The translations under genes and the position numbers were made by a program. Source: Agarophyton chilense (taxonomy: Eukaryota > Rhodophyta > Florideophyceae > Gracilariales > Gracilariaceae). Taken from it: 64,000 bases of DNA. The stretch is taken from NCBI GenBank assembly GCA_030374765.1, contig JARGXX010000098.1, positions 1,302,001 through 1,366,000 on the forward strand, written 5' to 3'. This document shows, piece after piece, positions 30,901 through 41,809 of this stretch. The notes below the pieces were generated by a model, which did not search any database, had not been told where the DNA came from, and was given only the letters and a program-made list of their open reading frames with translations. The stretch's first letter is position 1. The number at the start of each line of letters is the position of its first letter.

Positions 30901-32012
30901 TTCACAAATACGAACAAGCAGACAGTGACTCTCGTCTCTTCTTTCGCCATACACCAGAAGGGTCTATCTGTATAACCATCACGATAGATGACTTTTTCGT
31001 TGCCGCATCATCCAAGATAATCATAGACAATCTATATGCCACACTGCAAAGCCGATACAGTTTACGCCTTATTCTCGAGCCCAAACTCTTCCTTGTTTGG
31101 CGCATTGAACGACTCGCCTGTGGCTCCATTCATATCTCTCAGCCACATACCATCCGCACTATACTTGAGAAACATGAGCTTCAAGATTGCAATCCAAAGC
31201 CCACCCATTACGTCGAAACACAGACCACAGCGTCCTCAAAACCATCAGACCCCCTCCAGCCCGACAAAACCTTCATCTCCCTCCAAATAGTCGGAGAGCT
31301 CCGATACCTCGCAGACTCAACCCGCCCCGACATCGCACATTCATTTAGTCGTCTCGCTTCCGCTATACATACACAATCACATACCCATTGGGGTCAACTA
31401 CGCTATCTTTTAAAGAAGTTGCGGGGATCACAGACATATGGCATACACTACAAATCGCTACCTTTCGAACAACTTACCTCGTACGCTGACGCAGGCTTCG
31501 CAAAATTTTCCGACCAAACATCTTACACCGGCATCGTCCACATCCTTACCCGAAGCCCTATCATGTGGAAATCCACCAAACAGAGAACAGTGGCCATGTC
31601 CACGTGCGAGTCCGAATATCTATCAGCGTCCTCCGCAGCAAAGCAATCCCTGTGGCTTCAACATCTCCTGTCTGACATTCGACAAGCTCCAACCACCGCC
31701 ACCCTTCTCCTCGTCAACAACAAAGCCGCTACCCAGGTTGCTCGTCAATCTGCCCCTACAAAACAACGCAAGTATATTGATCTCCGCCACCATTTCCTGC
31801 ACGACCTTTTGAAGAGCAAGCCCATCTATACGGAAGACATCCCTAGCGTGTCTATGCTTGCGGATGTCGTCACAAAACGCCTGAAGGCACCACGCCTCCG
31901 TTCTCTTCGAACGTCTCTGAACATCGTACTCCCATTAGCATTCAATGCCATCAGCGTGCCGGGGACTGCCGGATCGCACACTCTCCACGCTGATGTAGAG
32001 TCCGAGATCTAG
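30901..32012 (+). CDS. Copia-2 reverse transcriptase C-terminus and RNase H
   Basis: The frame is open from the SINE junction to the TAG at 32010-32012, about 370 codons with no lesion. It has 'ITITIDDFFVAASS' (catalytic DD), 'FISLQIVGELRYLADSTRPD', and RNase H with 'TSYADAGFAKFSDQTSYTG', 'IMWKSTKQRTVAMSTCESEY' and 'KYIDLRHHFL'. It is partial because the N-terminal half lies beyond the SINE; there is no independent start codon. Its integrity contrasts with the broken 5' half of the element. Confidence 0.88.
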
Positions 32013-32112
32013 CCAGACCGCACACACGCAGCACACGTACACTCCAGATCTAGATGGTACCAGGACGCCGTTCCGTTGCTGGGAGTGAAGTGAGACTACC
32101 TTCTTCGTCACA
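32011..32112 (+). repeat. Copia-2 3' LTR (~102 bp)
   Basis: Matches 14835-14937 with about 86 percent identity by eye; ends CGTCACA followed by TTAGG. The pol stop codon lies at its edge. Confidence 0.9.
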
Positions 32113-32548
32113 TTAGGCACAGAAAACTAACGTCCGTAAGCCGCGAACGAATTGGTAATTACAAAAACTAGGTCCACTCTTTTTCTATTGCTTGTTTGAT
32201 CCCTGCCTAATGTGCAGCTTTTGCATGAACTGTATCCCTAATGCCATAATTTATTGATCGCTACGGTGCTCAGAGAAGGAAACAGGTTCATAGTTCGCCT
32301 TTTTTATATATCGCATGGTTTCAAAGGGCACAGAGCTACTCATTACGAGTATTTGGACCTTTCAACCAAGTTTCATCACATAAGAACGAGAAGTTATCGC
32401 AGGGAGACTCCTTTAAACCAAATCACCAGGCATCTTTCTAGAGGTCTTAAAATATACTTTTGATCATTATATTGATAAAAAAAATACCCAATCATTTGTG
32501 CCGGAAAAGTGGCAGGGAGGAACATGAACATCTCTAATGCATCTACAT

Positions 32549-33062
32549 TTACCTTCTCAGCTTCCAATAAACGTTGCATGGCACCACTACTCTACTTTTG
32601 CTGATGCCTCTGTTCTGATTCGCGTCGCCATACGCGAAGAAGCCCGCCGGAGAGATCATATCTGAGCGAGGTATAATCAAACTTAGCTCCGCCTCTTCCG
32701 TATTCATCTCCACAAACAATTCAACTGCACGCTTCTTTTGAGGCGGTGGAACATCTTTTATCGCACTCGAACCAGTGTTGAGTGAATTGCGCAATTTTAC
32801 GGACACTGAGGTGTGCCAATCATTCTAACAGCTCTTTTGCAGACCTTTTTAGGTACGGCCACAGATTTGGACGCTGCAGAAAGAGCATAAAACGAGTAAC
32901 AATGGCCCGTCTGGGTCCTATGTGTTGACCGCAAAGGAAGCAACGAAGAACCTGATCTTGCTTGGGCGTGTGCACCATCAGTGATAAATGCACTGTGCGT
33001 CCACCAGTACTATTGAAAAAAGCCAATCGCTTCCAATTCTTAGCCTTGACCATTCTGCTCAT
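32549..33062 (-). other. Two small unrecognised minus-strand frames
   Basis: Frames at 32820-33062 (80 codons, Lys/Arg-rich, with 'RCFLCGQHIGPRRAIV') and 32549-32806 (85 codons) lie downstream of the nuclease ORF on the same strand. Neither belongs to a recognised family. They may be decayed 3' parts of the same element. Confidence 0.25.
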
Positions 33063-33666
33063 GCGGGTTTGCTCCTGCTTGACTAATAGACCACCTTAAT
33101 TCTCTACGACCTCTTCCGTCGCAGTGAACAGTGTTTCCGCCTACGAGAAAAGCTCTTGGGATACATTGTGCATAAATTCAGACGTTGCTTGGACTTTGTT
33201 CATGGCGTTTCTTTAGTGTTCTAAAGATTTGAACTTATCTGCAATTTCGAGCAAGTCTGCCCTCTCGAAGATTCGCCAGGCGAAGAAGTATTGATAGCAA
33301 CAGCTTTCACAGTTCGAGAAAGAATGTTTTGTTCCCACTTAAAGTGTGATTTGGAGCTCCGCATAACAGCGCGTTGTTGTGCTGCTCCATCTACGCCAGC
33401 TTTCGTTTTGGAGTAGAAGCTTTGCGTAACGTGCTTGGAAAGCTTAAGGGGGTCAAAGGGGCTGTGTTAAGCTACATGGTCGTTGACCATCTTCCAGGGT
33501 TTAAGTCTGGATTTCAAAGCACTTCGTTGCCTTGCTCCATCGAAGTTAGGAAAGAAAACATGGCCTTGATGTGCCCCATGAACGATAGGGCCCTCTTTCG
33601 ACGTAGGCGCTGCGTAACATACATCTCAAACAGTGTGCGGGCAGGTTATCACAACCATGTACAAAT

Positions 33667-34997
33667 TCATGTTTCCGCTGCGGCAAGGTAAACGGCGTAG
33701 TTCAGTCTAAGGACGAGGAGCTGGTGGACCACCTGTGCCATGTGCTCTTTAGGAACGTAGCGCAAAAAGAACTCATCACCGACCACACAGTGTACAGGCT
33801 CCGCCCGAGAGAGAGCAACAGCGCTTTGTAAACTGCTCGGCGCCACCATATTCTTAATCTCCACTGCAGCGAGAGTACGAGATTCATGATCGCGTTGCCC
33901 TCGTGGTGCGCTTTCAATGCCATTTTGGCCGGCAGGAAACCAGCCCTTGTGCAGAACTGCAAAGCCATCTGGTGAGCACCCGAGGTACGCTTTATCTTTC
34001 CTCGCCAACAGTCCTGTCTCGAAGAACTTACTTACAAAGTGCACCGCACGCAAGGAGTTCAGGGTTGCGTTTTCGTTGGCGCTACATCGCATCATAGCTT
34101 CCGTCAATCGCATTGAGTAAAACCAGCCGTCGTAGAAAAGATCGAACCATTGACTGGCGTTTCTCTCCCAGCTATAGGGCGTCTGTAGTCCAAACGCAGA
34201 CAGAACGTCTGCGTTATTGAGAAAAACAATACCCTCATTCGTGCCCGTCACCCTTAATTGCCGAAGCACGAACCAATCTCCGCAACGCTGTCTAGTTGTG
34301 AGCACACTGCAACTGGTAGCGAGAGCGTTTTCGACGACCTTTTTCAGTGCTACAGCCTCTGACGGGTCACATTTTTTTCGCGTATACAGCTCATTCTGAA
34401 GTACACCGTTCGGTTTGGACACTGCGATCAAAGTTTTCAAACTTTCCTGTATTAATGCAAGAATGGTGTACATGAATCGCAGCACCTTCGCGAACTTTTC
34501 TGTTCCCTTTTCCCGCACATCGAAAGCGGTTACCTTCTGACCCACACGCGATGAGGGAGACGCTCCAGCATTCTTTTTGTTCATAAGAACGTCGAGCCCG
34601 AGCTTCAGATCGTCTTCAATAATGAATCCCCGCCTTCGGTCAGCTTGCACACCCACCTCCATGCTAGTTTCTAATGATCCGTCTGTACTGTCGACAGCAT
34701 CCACGGACGACGCGCTCGTGTGCTCAACCCCCGCATGCGGAATAGCCACTGGGGTTCCAACCGTTTCATTGTCGTCCCCGTCCTGACCATTCAGATCCAT
34801 TACGTCACCTCTGCATGGATTCAGGTATAATGCAGCGACAAAAGGGTTTACGCGCAATAAATTGTGGCGTATCACAAAGACTGAGCCAAAACCAAGCTCC
34901 AAAAGCAACTCCATAAACGATGATTTGCCGCATCCCCTATCGGCAGTGAAGATGCATGCATTAGAATCAATTTTTCTCCTACCGTTAGTTAAAATCT
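33667..34997 (-). CDS. YqaJ-like PD-(D/E)XK nuclease domain protein with P-loop-like N-terminus
   Basis: The frame is open from about 34997 to 33667 (over 440 codons); the first ATG at 34914 gives 415 residues. Upstream of that ATG the frame encodes 'NACIFTADRGCGKSSFMEL', which fits the loose P-loop pattern [AG]x4GK[ST]. The C-terminal third has the YqaJ/lambda-exonuclease signature: 'KDKAYLGCSPDGFAVL', then 'LAAVEIKNMVAP', then 'YVPKEHMAQVVHQLLVL' (SPDG, E-x-K and Q motifs in the usual order). Such nucleases resect DNA and occur in phages, large DNA viruses and some eukaryotic transposons. The middle, 'YSWERNASQWFDLFYDGWFY', was not recognised. The ORF may start in an exon upstream, or the P-loop segment may be chance. 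It lies between inverted TTGATCGC motifs. Confidence 0.65.
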
Positions 34998-35184
34998 AGA
35001 GCATTCTCCCCACTGAGTCAACCTAAGTCTCCTCTCGACGGCGAAAGCGCAGCGCAAGAACGACGCAAAAAAGGGCATCTGCCACTGCGTCTCCTGATTG
35101 TCCCTCCGGACCGCCTTCCCAGAGCTCAGCATCTTGACCTGAGCGTCTGCCGCCCCTGTCCCAAAGAGATCGTCATCGACCGTG

Positions 35185-35466
35185 TCAAGAAGTCAGAACG
35201 GGACATAGAACACCTTCTTCGTTTCGCAAAAATTCAAGCTGCTCGAACACCCTCAATTCACGCATCTGATCGCGCTGAGCGTTCCACTCAATGAATTCAT
35301 CCCGTCCACGTCCAGTGGGCGAGTGCGGCAAAATGTTTTCAGCAAAAAACCGGGTTACTTCAAGCGACAGCGTAGCACTTTCGGATAGTCTTAACACATC
35401 CAGTGTCTTTGCGGAACTAAAGCCATTAGTATTAGATAAAAGCAGTACTGTGACGTAACGATACAA
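35185..35466 (-). CDS. Small unrecognised protein (93 residues)
   Basis: Frame upstream of and co-oriented with the nuclease ORF. It includes 'FFAENILPHSPTGRGRDEFI' and a charged helix near the end. No family was recognised. It could be an exon of the nuclease gene. Confidence 0.3.
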   Translation of the reverse strand: MYRYVTVLLLSNTNGFSSAKTLDVLRLSESATLSLEVTRFFAENILPHSPTGRGRDEFIEWNAQRDQMRELRVFEQLEFLRNEEGVLCPVLTS

Positions 35467-35724
35467 GTTTGGAAGCTGTAGAATGTGGTGTCTTGGCGCT
35501 TCTAGCCTGCTGCGCTAGTTTAACAATTAGAGCAGTTGTTGCAATACTCTATGGATAAAGAGTGATACAAACCCACCCCTTGTCGTGCGTACACCCCTGA
35601 CGGAACACTCCCGGTCCATCCTGTCTACCGCCGTCTTGCACACTTGAGGTGCTCTATTGTGCAGCACCTTGTGCGCAAACGTCTTATCTAGCGGGAAAAA
35701 AGCATGAAAGGAGCCATTGACTGC

Positions 35725-36144
35725 CTATCCATTCGTAGGGTCGTCTGCGCGGGCATTTCGACCACTACCACTCTCTCTCCGACGCCCCCTCCTGCGCCCC
35801 CTCCTGCGCCTTCTACCTCGATTTTGACCACCAGAAGATGAACCCTGGATCCTACCTCGTGGCCTAGGTTGTTTTATACCCCGCCCACGTCCCGAAAGGC
35901 CAAAGAGCGGCGGCAGTGCTTGCAGACTAGCTGAAGGGATGATAGCGGCCTGAGAAGCTGTGGCCACATCAGGCAAAGATGGAAGCGGTTTGTGAGGGGT
36001 TTCTTCGCCGTTCGGGGGAACAGTTGCCACGGAAAGGGAAACTGGCGCCTTTTGATGAGGTGAGCGGGGATGTGAAACGGTGAAAGGAGGCTGATCGGGA
36101 CTTCGATCGAGCGAGGAAGTGCTGCTCAGAAACAAGTTGGCCAA
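35725..36144 (-). CDS. Pro/Ser-rich protein with Arg/Gly-rich C-terminal domain
   Basis: 139 residues. The N-terminal two thirds is Pro/Ser/Thr-rich and disordered. The C-terminus is a basic RGG-like tract with runs of Arg (about residues 95-130, 'GRGRGIKQPRPRGRIQ' then poly-Arg), suited to nucleic-acid binding. It lies in the same strand and putative element as the YqaJ-type nuclease. Composition alone supports a gene; the function is unknown. Confidence 0.35.
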   Translation of the reverse strand: MANLFLSSTSSLDRSPDQPPFTVSHPRSPHQKAPVSLSVATVPPNGEETPHKPLPSLPDVATASQAAIIPSASLQALPPLFGLSGRGRGIKQPRPRGRIQGSSSGGQNRGRRRRRGRRRGRRRESGSGRNARADDPTNG

Positions 36145-36266
36145 TATTGGATTTTGAGAGGTTGTAGCACTTCCAAGAGGATCAAGTAGTTAATTATGAT
36201 CAAGCCAGTGATCTTGCGACTTTGTTTTCGTCTTTAAGAGCGATTGAAAACACCCCATTTATCAGA

Positions 36267-36346
36267 CCTATTGATCACTACAGTGATAGTAGAGCGTGTA
36301 ACGGTAGAATTCAAAAAATAGGTTATGATCACCATAGCGATCAATA
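36267..36346. repeat. Palindromic MITE-like unit (~80 bp)
   Basis: The sequence begins TATTGATCACTACAGTGAT and ends with the near reverse complement ATGATCACCATAGCGATCAA plus TA. TA flanks both sides. It may be a short MITE, or the right end of the larger element that begins at 32254. Confidence 0.5.
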
Positions 36347-36840
36347 CAAGAATTAGAGATATCACCCCTACATCCTGTTACTTCTTCGATCTCTAGTCCT
36401 TGATCCTTCCATAGTATTTAGGTCTCTCATCAGCTATTCCTTGATGTACTCTTGAATTCGAACAAAGTGCGTTACCGACGATATTCTTATTGCTTATAAC
36501 CAAAAGCTGTTGTTCTTAAGGTCACTTTTGTAGCATCCGAAACTTTTTGGCTGCTTCAGACCTCTGTTGATGTAAATATTTTACGGTTTTCAGTATCTGT
36601 ATAATCAACAGCAGATTTCAAACGGTCAAATCTCGATGGATTTCTTTATTCAAACGGTACATCATCTTCAAAGAATCGGACGCTAGGCTGAATAAGAGAT
36701 CGTTCAAACGCTGTTTTCAATAATCGAGGGAAGGATTTCACTTACATGAAATGGTTGAGCCAATTTTTCAGAAAGATGCCTAAATGAGCCAAAGATCAAG
36801 AAGTCCAACAATATCTGCTTACTTGCGATCGGCAATGACT
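36347..36840. other. Intergenic, no gene recognised
   Basis: AT-rich sequence with only short frames. Nothing recognisable apart from the edge of the MITE-like unit on its left. Confidence 0.35.
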
Positions 36841-36867
36841 TGAAAAGTTCTGGCTGGATCGAGCTAC

Positions 36868-37535
36868 TTGTGGATTGTGTTGAGGTTTTATGTTTGTCTA
36901 CCAACACTCTATGCCGTATTACAGGAGACATGTGGAGTTTTTTCGAAGGTTCTGAAACTGTCTGGAATTCCAAGTACAGTTGAAGAAATTCAAAGTTTGG
37001 CTTTTGGATTTAAGCACTCGTGTAGGAAATTAAGTCCTCTTTACGGCTTCATTAGGGCTACTGATGGAATTGCAATCAAAATCAAAAAACCTAGTTGTGG
37101 TTTCGCTTCAGCGTATTCTTGCCGCAAAGGTATTTATTCGCTGCCATTCTAAGCCCTAGTAGACTCATCGTATCGTTTTCTGGAGCTCTCTATGGGATGT
37201 GTTGGTTTGACTTATGATCCTTTAGATCAAACTGTTTCTGGCTTGGAGATAGTACTAAAAAACAATGGGCTTCGTCTGGAGTTTTTGACAGAAAAAGATG
37301 AGGCTTTTATTTGCACCGAAAGCTTGAATCCGCCGATTCCAATGTCGCATGCGCAGTTCTGGTGCGAGGATGCTTTCTTTCAATTACTACCCTTAGTCTA
37401 TGAATGCGCACATGGAGCAAGCGTTTGGAATTCGTGTTGCACGATGGCATATACTTAACAACCTCCAGTGCAACATAGAGATGAGTTCAAGTGTAACTAG
37501 TTTTTTATTGGAGGTTCACAATTTTTTGCATTGAA
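36868..37535 (+). pseudogene. PIF/Harbinger-type (DDE_Tnp_4) transposase remnant
   Basis: The catalytic first Asp motif is 'YGFIRATDGIAIKIKKP', followed by 'CRKGIYSLPF', an in-frame TAA at about 37150, then 'ALVDSSYRFLELSMGCVG', as in nuclease-type Harbinger transposases and ALP1-like proteins. After a frameshift near 37390 the glutamate region reads 'MEQAFGIRVARWHIL' (family: VERAFGxLKxRWxxL). The second Asp position reads 'LTYDPLDQ', so it may be retained. Usual length is about 350-400 residues; the N-terminal third is not recognisable. No TIR or 3-bp target duplication was found. Confidence 0.75.
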
Positions 37536-38634
37536 ATCATTGAAGAAGAAGGAAAAAAATCCTGAAAGACGAAATTAGTCACTGAGACGAAGACGTTAGG
37601 GCTTGGTACTCATTCTGTAAAGAGCAGCAAGGGGGGGACAGCGTTTCTGACTCCGCCCGAAATACTGTTGATACGGTCTCTTGAAAGAGGGAGGCATTAG
37701 TAGACCTTGTCAGAGAGAAAGGTTTAAAGAGACCTCTCGTCCTTGGTGCACCGAATCATGAGTTTTGACATAAAAGCTCCTCTTTCAACATTCTGCTTGT
37801 TCTTGGCGATTCTCCCTTGTGCACTGTCTTCTATGATATTCTATTCGGGCAAGAATACATGTTCTTCTGTTTCCTTTTCCTTGGCAACGAGTAATTTTTC
37901 CATTTTTCTATGCCGTCAATGCCGGAGTACGACGCAAACGAAGCAGTAAGTCCAGTTTGAACTTTTCAGAAACGATGATTGAGGCAGAAGACGTAGATGG
38001 TTCAAAAGAGCCAGAACGCCTAAGAATAACTGTGAAGATCCCTAGAGCAGTGGTTCGTATTCCAATAGCATACCGACACTGACATGACCTTGAAACAGCA
38101 GCAGCCGCAACATTCACCGCTCACTAGTTTGAGTGTCCTACTTTGACTGACTTCTGCATTGCACTTCAAACACTTTTCATCGAAGATCAACTAGATCTTG
38201 AACCATCGGGCTCTCGGAAAGGTCGAGCAAAGCTTGCTTAGAGATTGCTTCGCAGCTTTTTTGGAGACACAAAGAAACCCAATGCTCTCCCGACCAACAC
38301 CATACTACCTGAGCTAACGACAGGTGTTACAAGCGTCGTGTATCCGTCGTGGTAGCTTGAAAGGGGAGACCCGAACAAAAGCGACGGTGCTCGCACTATA
38401 CGTGTTCCTTCAGTACCATCTGATTGTTGGTTTGACGAAAAGACGGCTATGAACGTTCTCGAAATAATGGGCGATCGTTTTAACAGAACGGTTAGCTGTA
38501 TAAAAAAAGGTGGATCCCGAGCCACGATTGTATTTCACTCGTGTGAGAGTGTTGGGTTTGGTACGAGAAAAGCAGAGCTATTTTCCGTAAGCGAATAGAT
38601 ACAGATTCTTCTCGTGAAAGACTTTTTGATTACA
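37536..38634. other. No gene recognised; possible decayed 5' part of the clathrin copy
   Basis: Small frames without motifs. Just before the clathrin homology starts, the sequence TTTTTGATTACAG (about 38623-38635) looks like a splice acceptor, so part of this stretch may be an old intron. Upstream clathrin exons were looked for and not recognised. Confidence 0.35.
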
Positions 38635-40200
38635 GGATCGCCAATTCGTTGACGGTTATTTGCAAAGATTCAATCCAACAAAATGCCCGGCAGCTGTTGA
38701 CGCTCCACTCCATGCAGATCAAAGTGAAGAATTCGTTCAGAAAGTTATCATGTCGTTCAAGAACAGGGTTCCAGGGGAAGAGCTAGTTGGTGAAGTGGAA
38801 AAGCGCGAAAAGCTTAAGCTTCTTTTTCCGTTCCTGGAGTTACACGTTAGAGACGGTTCAACAGATGTTTTTGTACACTCAAGAATACCCAACTTAGACG
38901 TAGAAAGCAACATCAACTGGGAACACTTTTTGGAAACAAATTCTTACTACGATTCGCAGTTGGTGGGGCAGTTCTATGAAAAGCGAGACACGTATTTGGC
39001 TTTTGTAGTTTACAAAAGGAGGCAACTGTGATGAAGAAGTACTTGATGTCACGAATCGCCAATCACTATTCAAGGATCAGGCCCACTATCTCGTTGATCG
39101 CTGTAGAAGCGAGCTTTATGAAGAAGTCCTTGGTGAATCAAATGAGAATTGCAAGATTACTGTAGAGCAGATAATATCAAAAGCTCTTTCCGCCACAAGT
39201 GAAGTAAATACGTCCTGGGGATAGTAAAGGCGTTCATGACGGCCAACATGCCTGACAAGCTCATGAAAATGCTCGAGAACCTTGTCTTTCAGACAGCACA
39301 CCCTAAATTTGCTTGAAATATAAACCTGTAGAACCGTCTCATCCTGAATGATATCGAAGCTGACTCGGGCCAAGTCATGGAAAACGTGCGTCGTTTTGAC
39401 AGTTTCGATAGAAAGGATATTGCTCAAGTCGCAGTGTAGAAATTCCTGCTGAAAGAGGTTTTCGCAATTCACCAGAAATTTGAAGAGCAATCTCTAGTCA
39501 TCACAGTTCTACTGGATAACATGAAGGATTGCATCAGGCCAGAACAATATGCACCTAGAGTGGACACTAGAACAGGGTGCAGTGTTCATGGGGTAAAGCA
39601 ACTTAAAGCTGGAAAGATTGGGGCAGGGGTAAATGCTGTGATCAAATCTAAAGACCCTGCAACGTACATGTCTTTTATCAAAGCAGAAAGAGCCGGTAGA
39701 AATCCTGAAGACCTTTATCTGGTACAGAAGTTTCTAAAGTTTGCTTGAAGCCAAATAAAAGACGTCAGAAGTTTGGACACGCAGATTATATTTGCAATGT
39801 GCAAGTGCAGGAACCTCACAGAGGTCTATGAAATCATTTGTCGACCAAATGAAGGGGATCTAGAAGATACAAGGGACCGTTGTGAATAAGAGGAATTGTA
39901 CTCGTCAGTAAAGCTAATGTACTCTGCTGTACATAACTATGGCAAATGGGATCTTGTGTTTCTTCGCTTGGGAAACTTTCAAGGAGCTGTTGAGGCAACT
40001 CAGAAGACAGACTGGGTTCGAACATGGCGGTCAGTTTATTTTGAATGCGTCACTCAAAAGAGTTTCGTCTGGCTAAGATACGGGGGTTGCAAGTCGTTAT
40101 TGAAGCTGGTTAGCCCATGAATGCTATCGACTACTATCAAGGGCGCGGTCACTTCCCGGAAATACTGTTGATATTCTACAACAAGTTCTATTCTGCCGAT
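38635..40200 (+). pseudogene. CLTC: Clathrin heavy chain, C-terminal half, decayed
   Basis: Clathrin heavy chain forms the triskelion legs of coated vesicles. The match begins at 'DRQFVDGYLQRFNPTKCPAA', then 'LVGEVEKREKLKLLFPFLEL', 'EHFLETNSYYDSQLVGQFY' and 'EKRDTYLAFVVYKRRQL', all collinear with the repeat region of the heavy chain. After a stop at 39029 the homology continues in other frames: 'VKAFMTANMPDKLMKMLENL', 'VITVLLDNMKDC', 'FIKAERAGRNPEDLYLVQKF', 'RLGNFQGAVEATQKTDWVRT' and finally 'YYQGRGHFPEILLIF' near 40170. At least six stops and several shifts are present. The N-terminal beta-propeller is absent. A splice-acceptor-like sequence at the left edge suggests a genomic copy with introns rather than a processed one, but this is uncertain. 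Confidence 0.85.
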
Positions 40201-41369
40201 GATGATCAACGGCTATGAGAATTGTGAACTCCCTCGACAAATATCTTATGACGAAGGAGTTACATGATTCTCAAGCCATTGATATGCTTAGACAAGCGTC
40301 GTCGAGCGGCTGTTGGGCGGATAGCTGACGATGTGGTTCGTCTGCTTTCAGAGTTGATGGGGAGATCAAACCGTTTCAAAATAGAACATGTGAGGTTGCC
40401 GACTGTGGCTGCAAAACAGAGACCGTTTTAGTTCGATGACCTTGAAAAGTGGGATCAAGTGAAGAGGAGCATTCGGATTTGTTATTAAGCAGAACAGGGA
40501 AGAAAGGCTCAATTCTGTTCCAGAGCACAACATGAGTGACAGTTTACTACCTAGACAAAGTGACTATTACCACAACCACCCTGTGCATTTCTTGAACAAG
40601 AGCACTGCGATCACATAAACATGGTACATCTGTAACAGTAAATAAGAAATCTTGGAAACATGAAAAACAAAAAAGAGATAGCTCCTACTCAAATCACATC
40701 GGTCATCCTTACTTTCATTTTCTCCAATAAAGCCCATGAAATGCTGTTTCTGTCGCTCAAGAAGCATCGGCCCTGTGCGCCGGACTTTTTCATCATTACT
40801 TTCTTTTTCCTTCTTCTTTTTCTCCACGCTGTCCAAAACGTTGTTAAATAGTAAGCTCACCTTCTCGGAGCTGGAGAGCTTTTTGTCTGGGGTTGCGCTT
40901 TCTGCCCTCTGCAAATCTACTTGGGCTTGCGTTATATCCTCCACCCTGTGAAACGTTTTGGAGATGTCTTCAAATTTTCGAAAGGTTTGGGCTCTTCCGT
41001 TTCTGCGCGGAAGACTTCCGAACTTCTACAACATCTTCTAAGCCACGATCGTCGTCCTGCAGGTGCCTCTGTCTGTCAACTTCAGTGCGCTTAGCAGACG
41101 CGTGAATGAGATCGGCTCCCGGACTCTTCTTTCTAGCTCTGTACACCATAAACAAAACCAAAATGCCTTTGGAATCTATACTTACTCCACCGACACCCTC
41201 CTTGTACACCAAAATTCACAAATCCGTGCCGGGTCGTGTTGTCCTGCAGTGGACCCCTTACGTAATACCGTTGTTAAAAGCTTCTTGACTTGAATGAATT
41301 GCTGTTTAAATAATTCCCCTGGACTATGGATCGCTGGAAGTTCGCCTGAAATCAAATTCTCCAAGGAAG
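40201..41369. other. Minus-strand fragments of an unrecognised gene
   Basis: Minus-strand frames at 40567-40944 (coiled-coil-like, Lys/Glu-rich, with 'EKVSLLFNNVLDSVEKKKKE') and 41182-41409 show no known domain. They run in the same direction as frames at 41810-42923, so the SINE at 41370 may have landed inside one decaying gene. Weak. Confidence 0.3.
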
Positions 41370-41809
41370 TGTCACGCAATGACTGGTGGGTCAGCATACT
41401 GGTCTCCACCGGTGGTAGCGTGGTAGAGTGGGTCCTAAGGTTCGATTCCCTGACGCTGGCACTCCCAGAGAACTTGGTGCAATGGGCTGGCGTTTGATGC
41501 GTAGTCCTACAGGTTGAAGCTACGGAAAAGATGGCTTGAAGACAATTTGGTGGACCTATTGTACCAAAGGGGGTAATTTAGTATCGTAACGGTGCCGACC
41601 TTATTCTAAGGGAGAAGCGTCAATCGAGCCATGTAAATAACAATAACGAAGCGCTGGGATCTCCCTGGCACTGTTGTGCTAATCGATTACACCAATTAAA
41701 AAAAATTAATAATCGAAATGAGCCCAGTTGAGGTCAGCCCGTCCACGAGTCGTCTGTGAGATACCTCAGGCCCCGGCGGCTCGCAGGGCTCAACCGTTAT
41801 CGTTGCTCC
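41370..41809 (+). repeat. SINE-like element, copy 2 (440 bp)
   Basis: Same length and order as the copy at 30461-30900. It begins TGTCACGCAATGAC (copy 1: TGTAACGCAATGAC), has GTGGTAGCGTGGTAGAGTGG and box B GGTTCGATTCC at about 41440, and the shared internal block GGGATCTCCCTGGCACTG. It ends GCTCC followed by TTCACA. No clear target duplication, so it may be older. Confidence 0.75.

Larger units (their letters stand above)
14835..32112 (+). mobile_element. Copia-2 LTR retrotransposon, interrupted by later insertions
   Basis: A plus-strand Copia element whose two halves are 14835-17559 and 29897-32112. Target duplications TTAGG flank it (14830-14834 and 32113-32117). LTRs of about 103 bp match with roughly a dozen differences, so it is older than Copia-1. 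Removing the 12.3-kb insertion (17560-29896) and the SINE (30461-30900) leaves a normal gag-protease-integrase-RT-RNase H order. Many stops and frameshifts make it inactive. Confidence 0.92.
32254..36344. mobile_element. Possible 4.1-kb DNA element carrying a YqaJ-type nuclease
   Basis: The motif TATTGATCGCTACGGTG at 32252 reappears inverted at 36326-36346 (19 of 21 positions agree over the 21-bp match), and TA flanks both outer edges. Between them lie the nuclease ORF and two small minus-strand frames. However, a third copy of the motif in direct orientation at 36267 means the right end could equally be an 80-bp independent element. The call is therefore tentative. Confidence 0.35.

Noticed and set aside
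32254-36344. Endogenised large DNA virus as source of the YqaJ nuclease
   Set aside because: Only one virus-like domain is present, no capsid, polymerase or packaging gene was seen, and transposon-like flanking motifs offer a simpler explanation.
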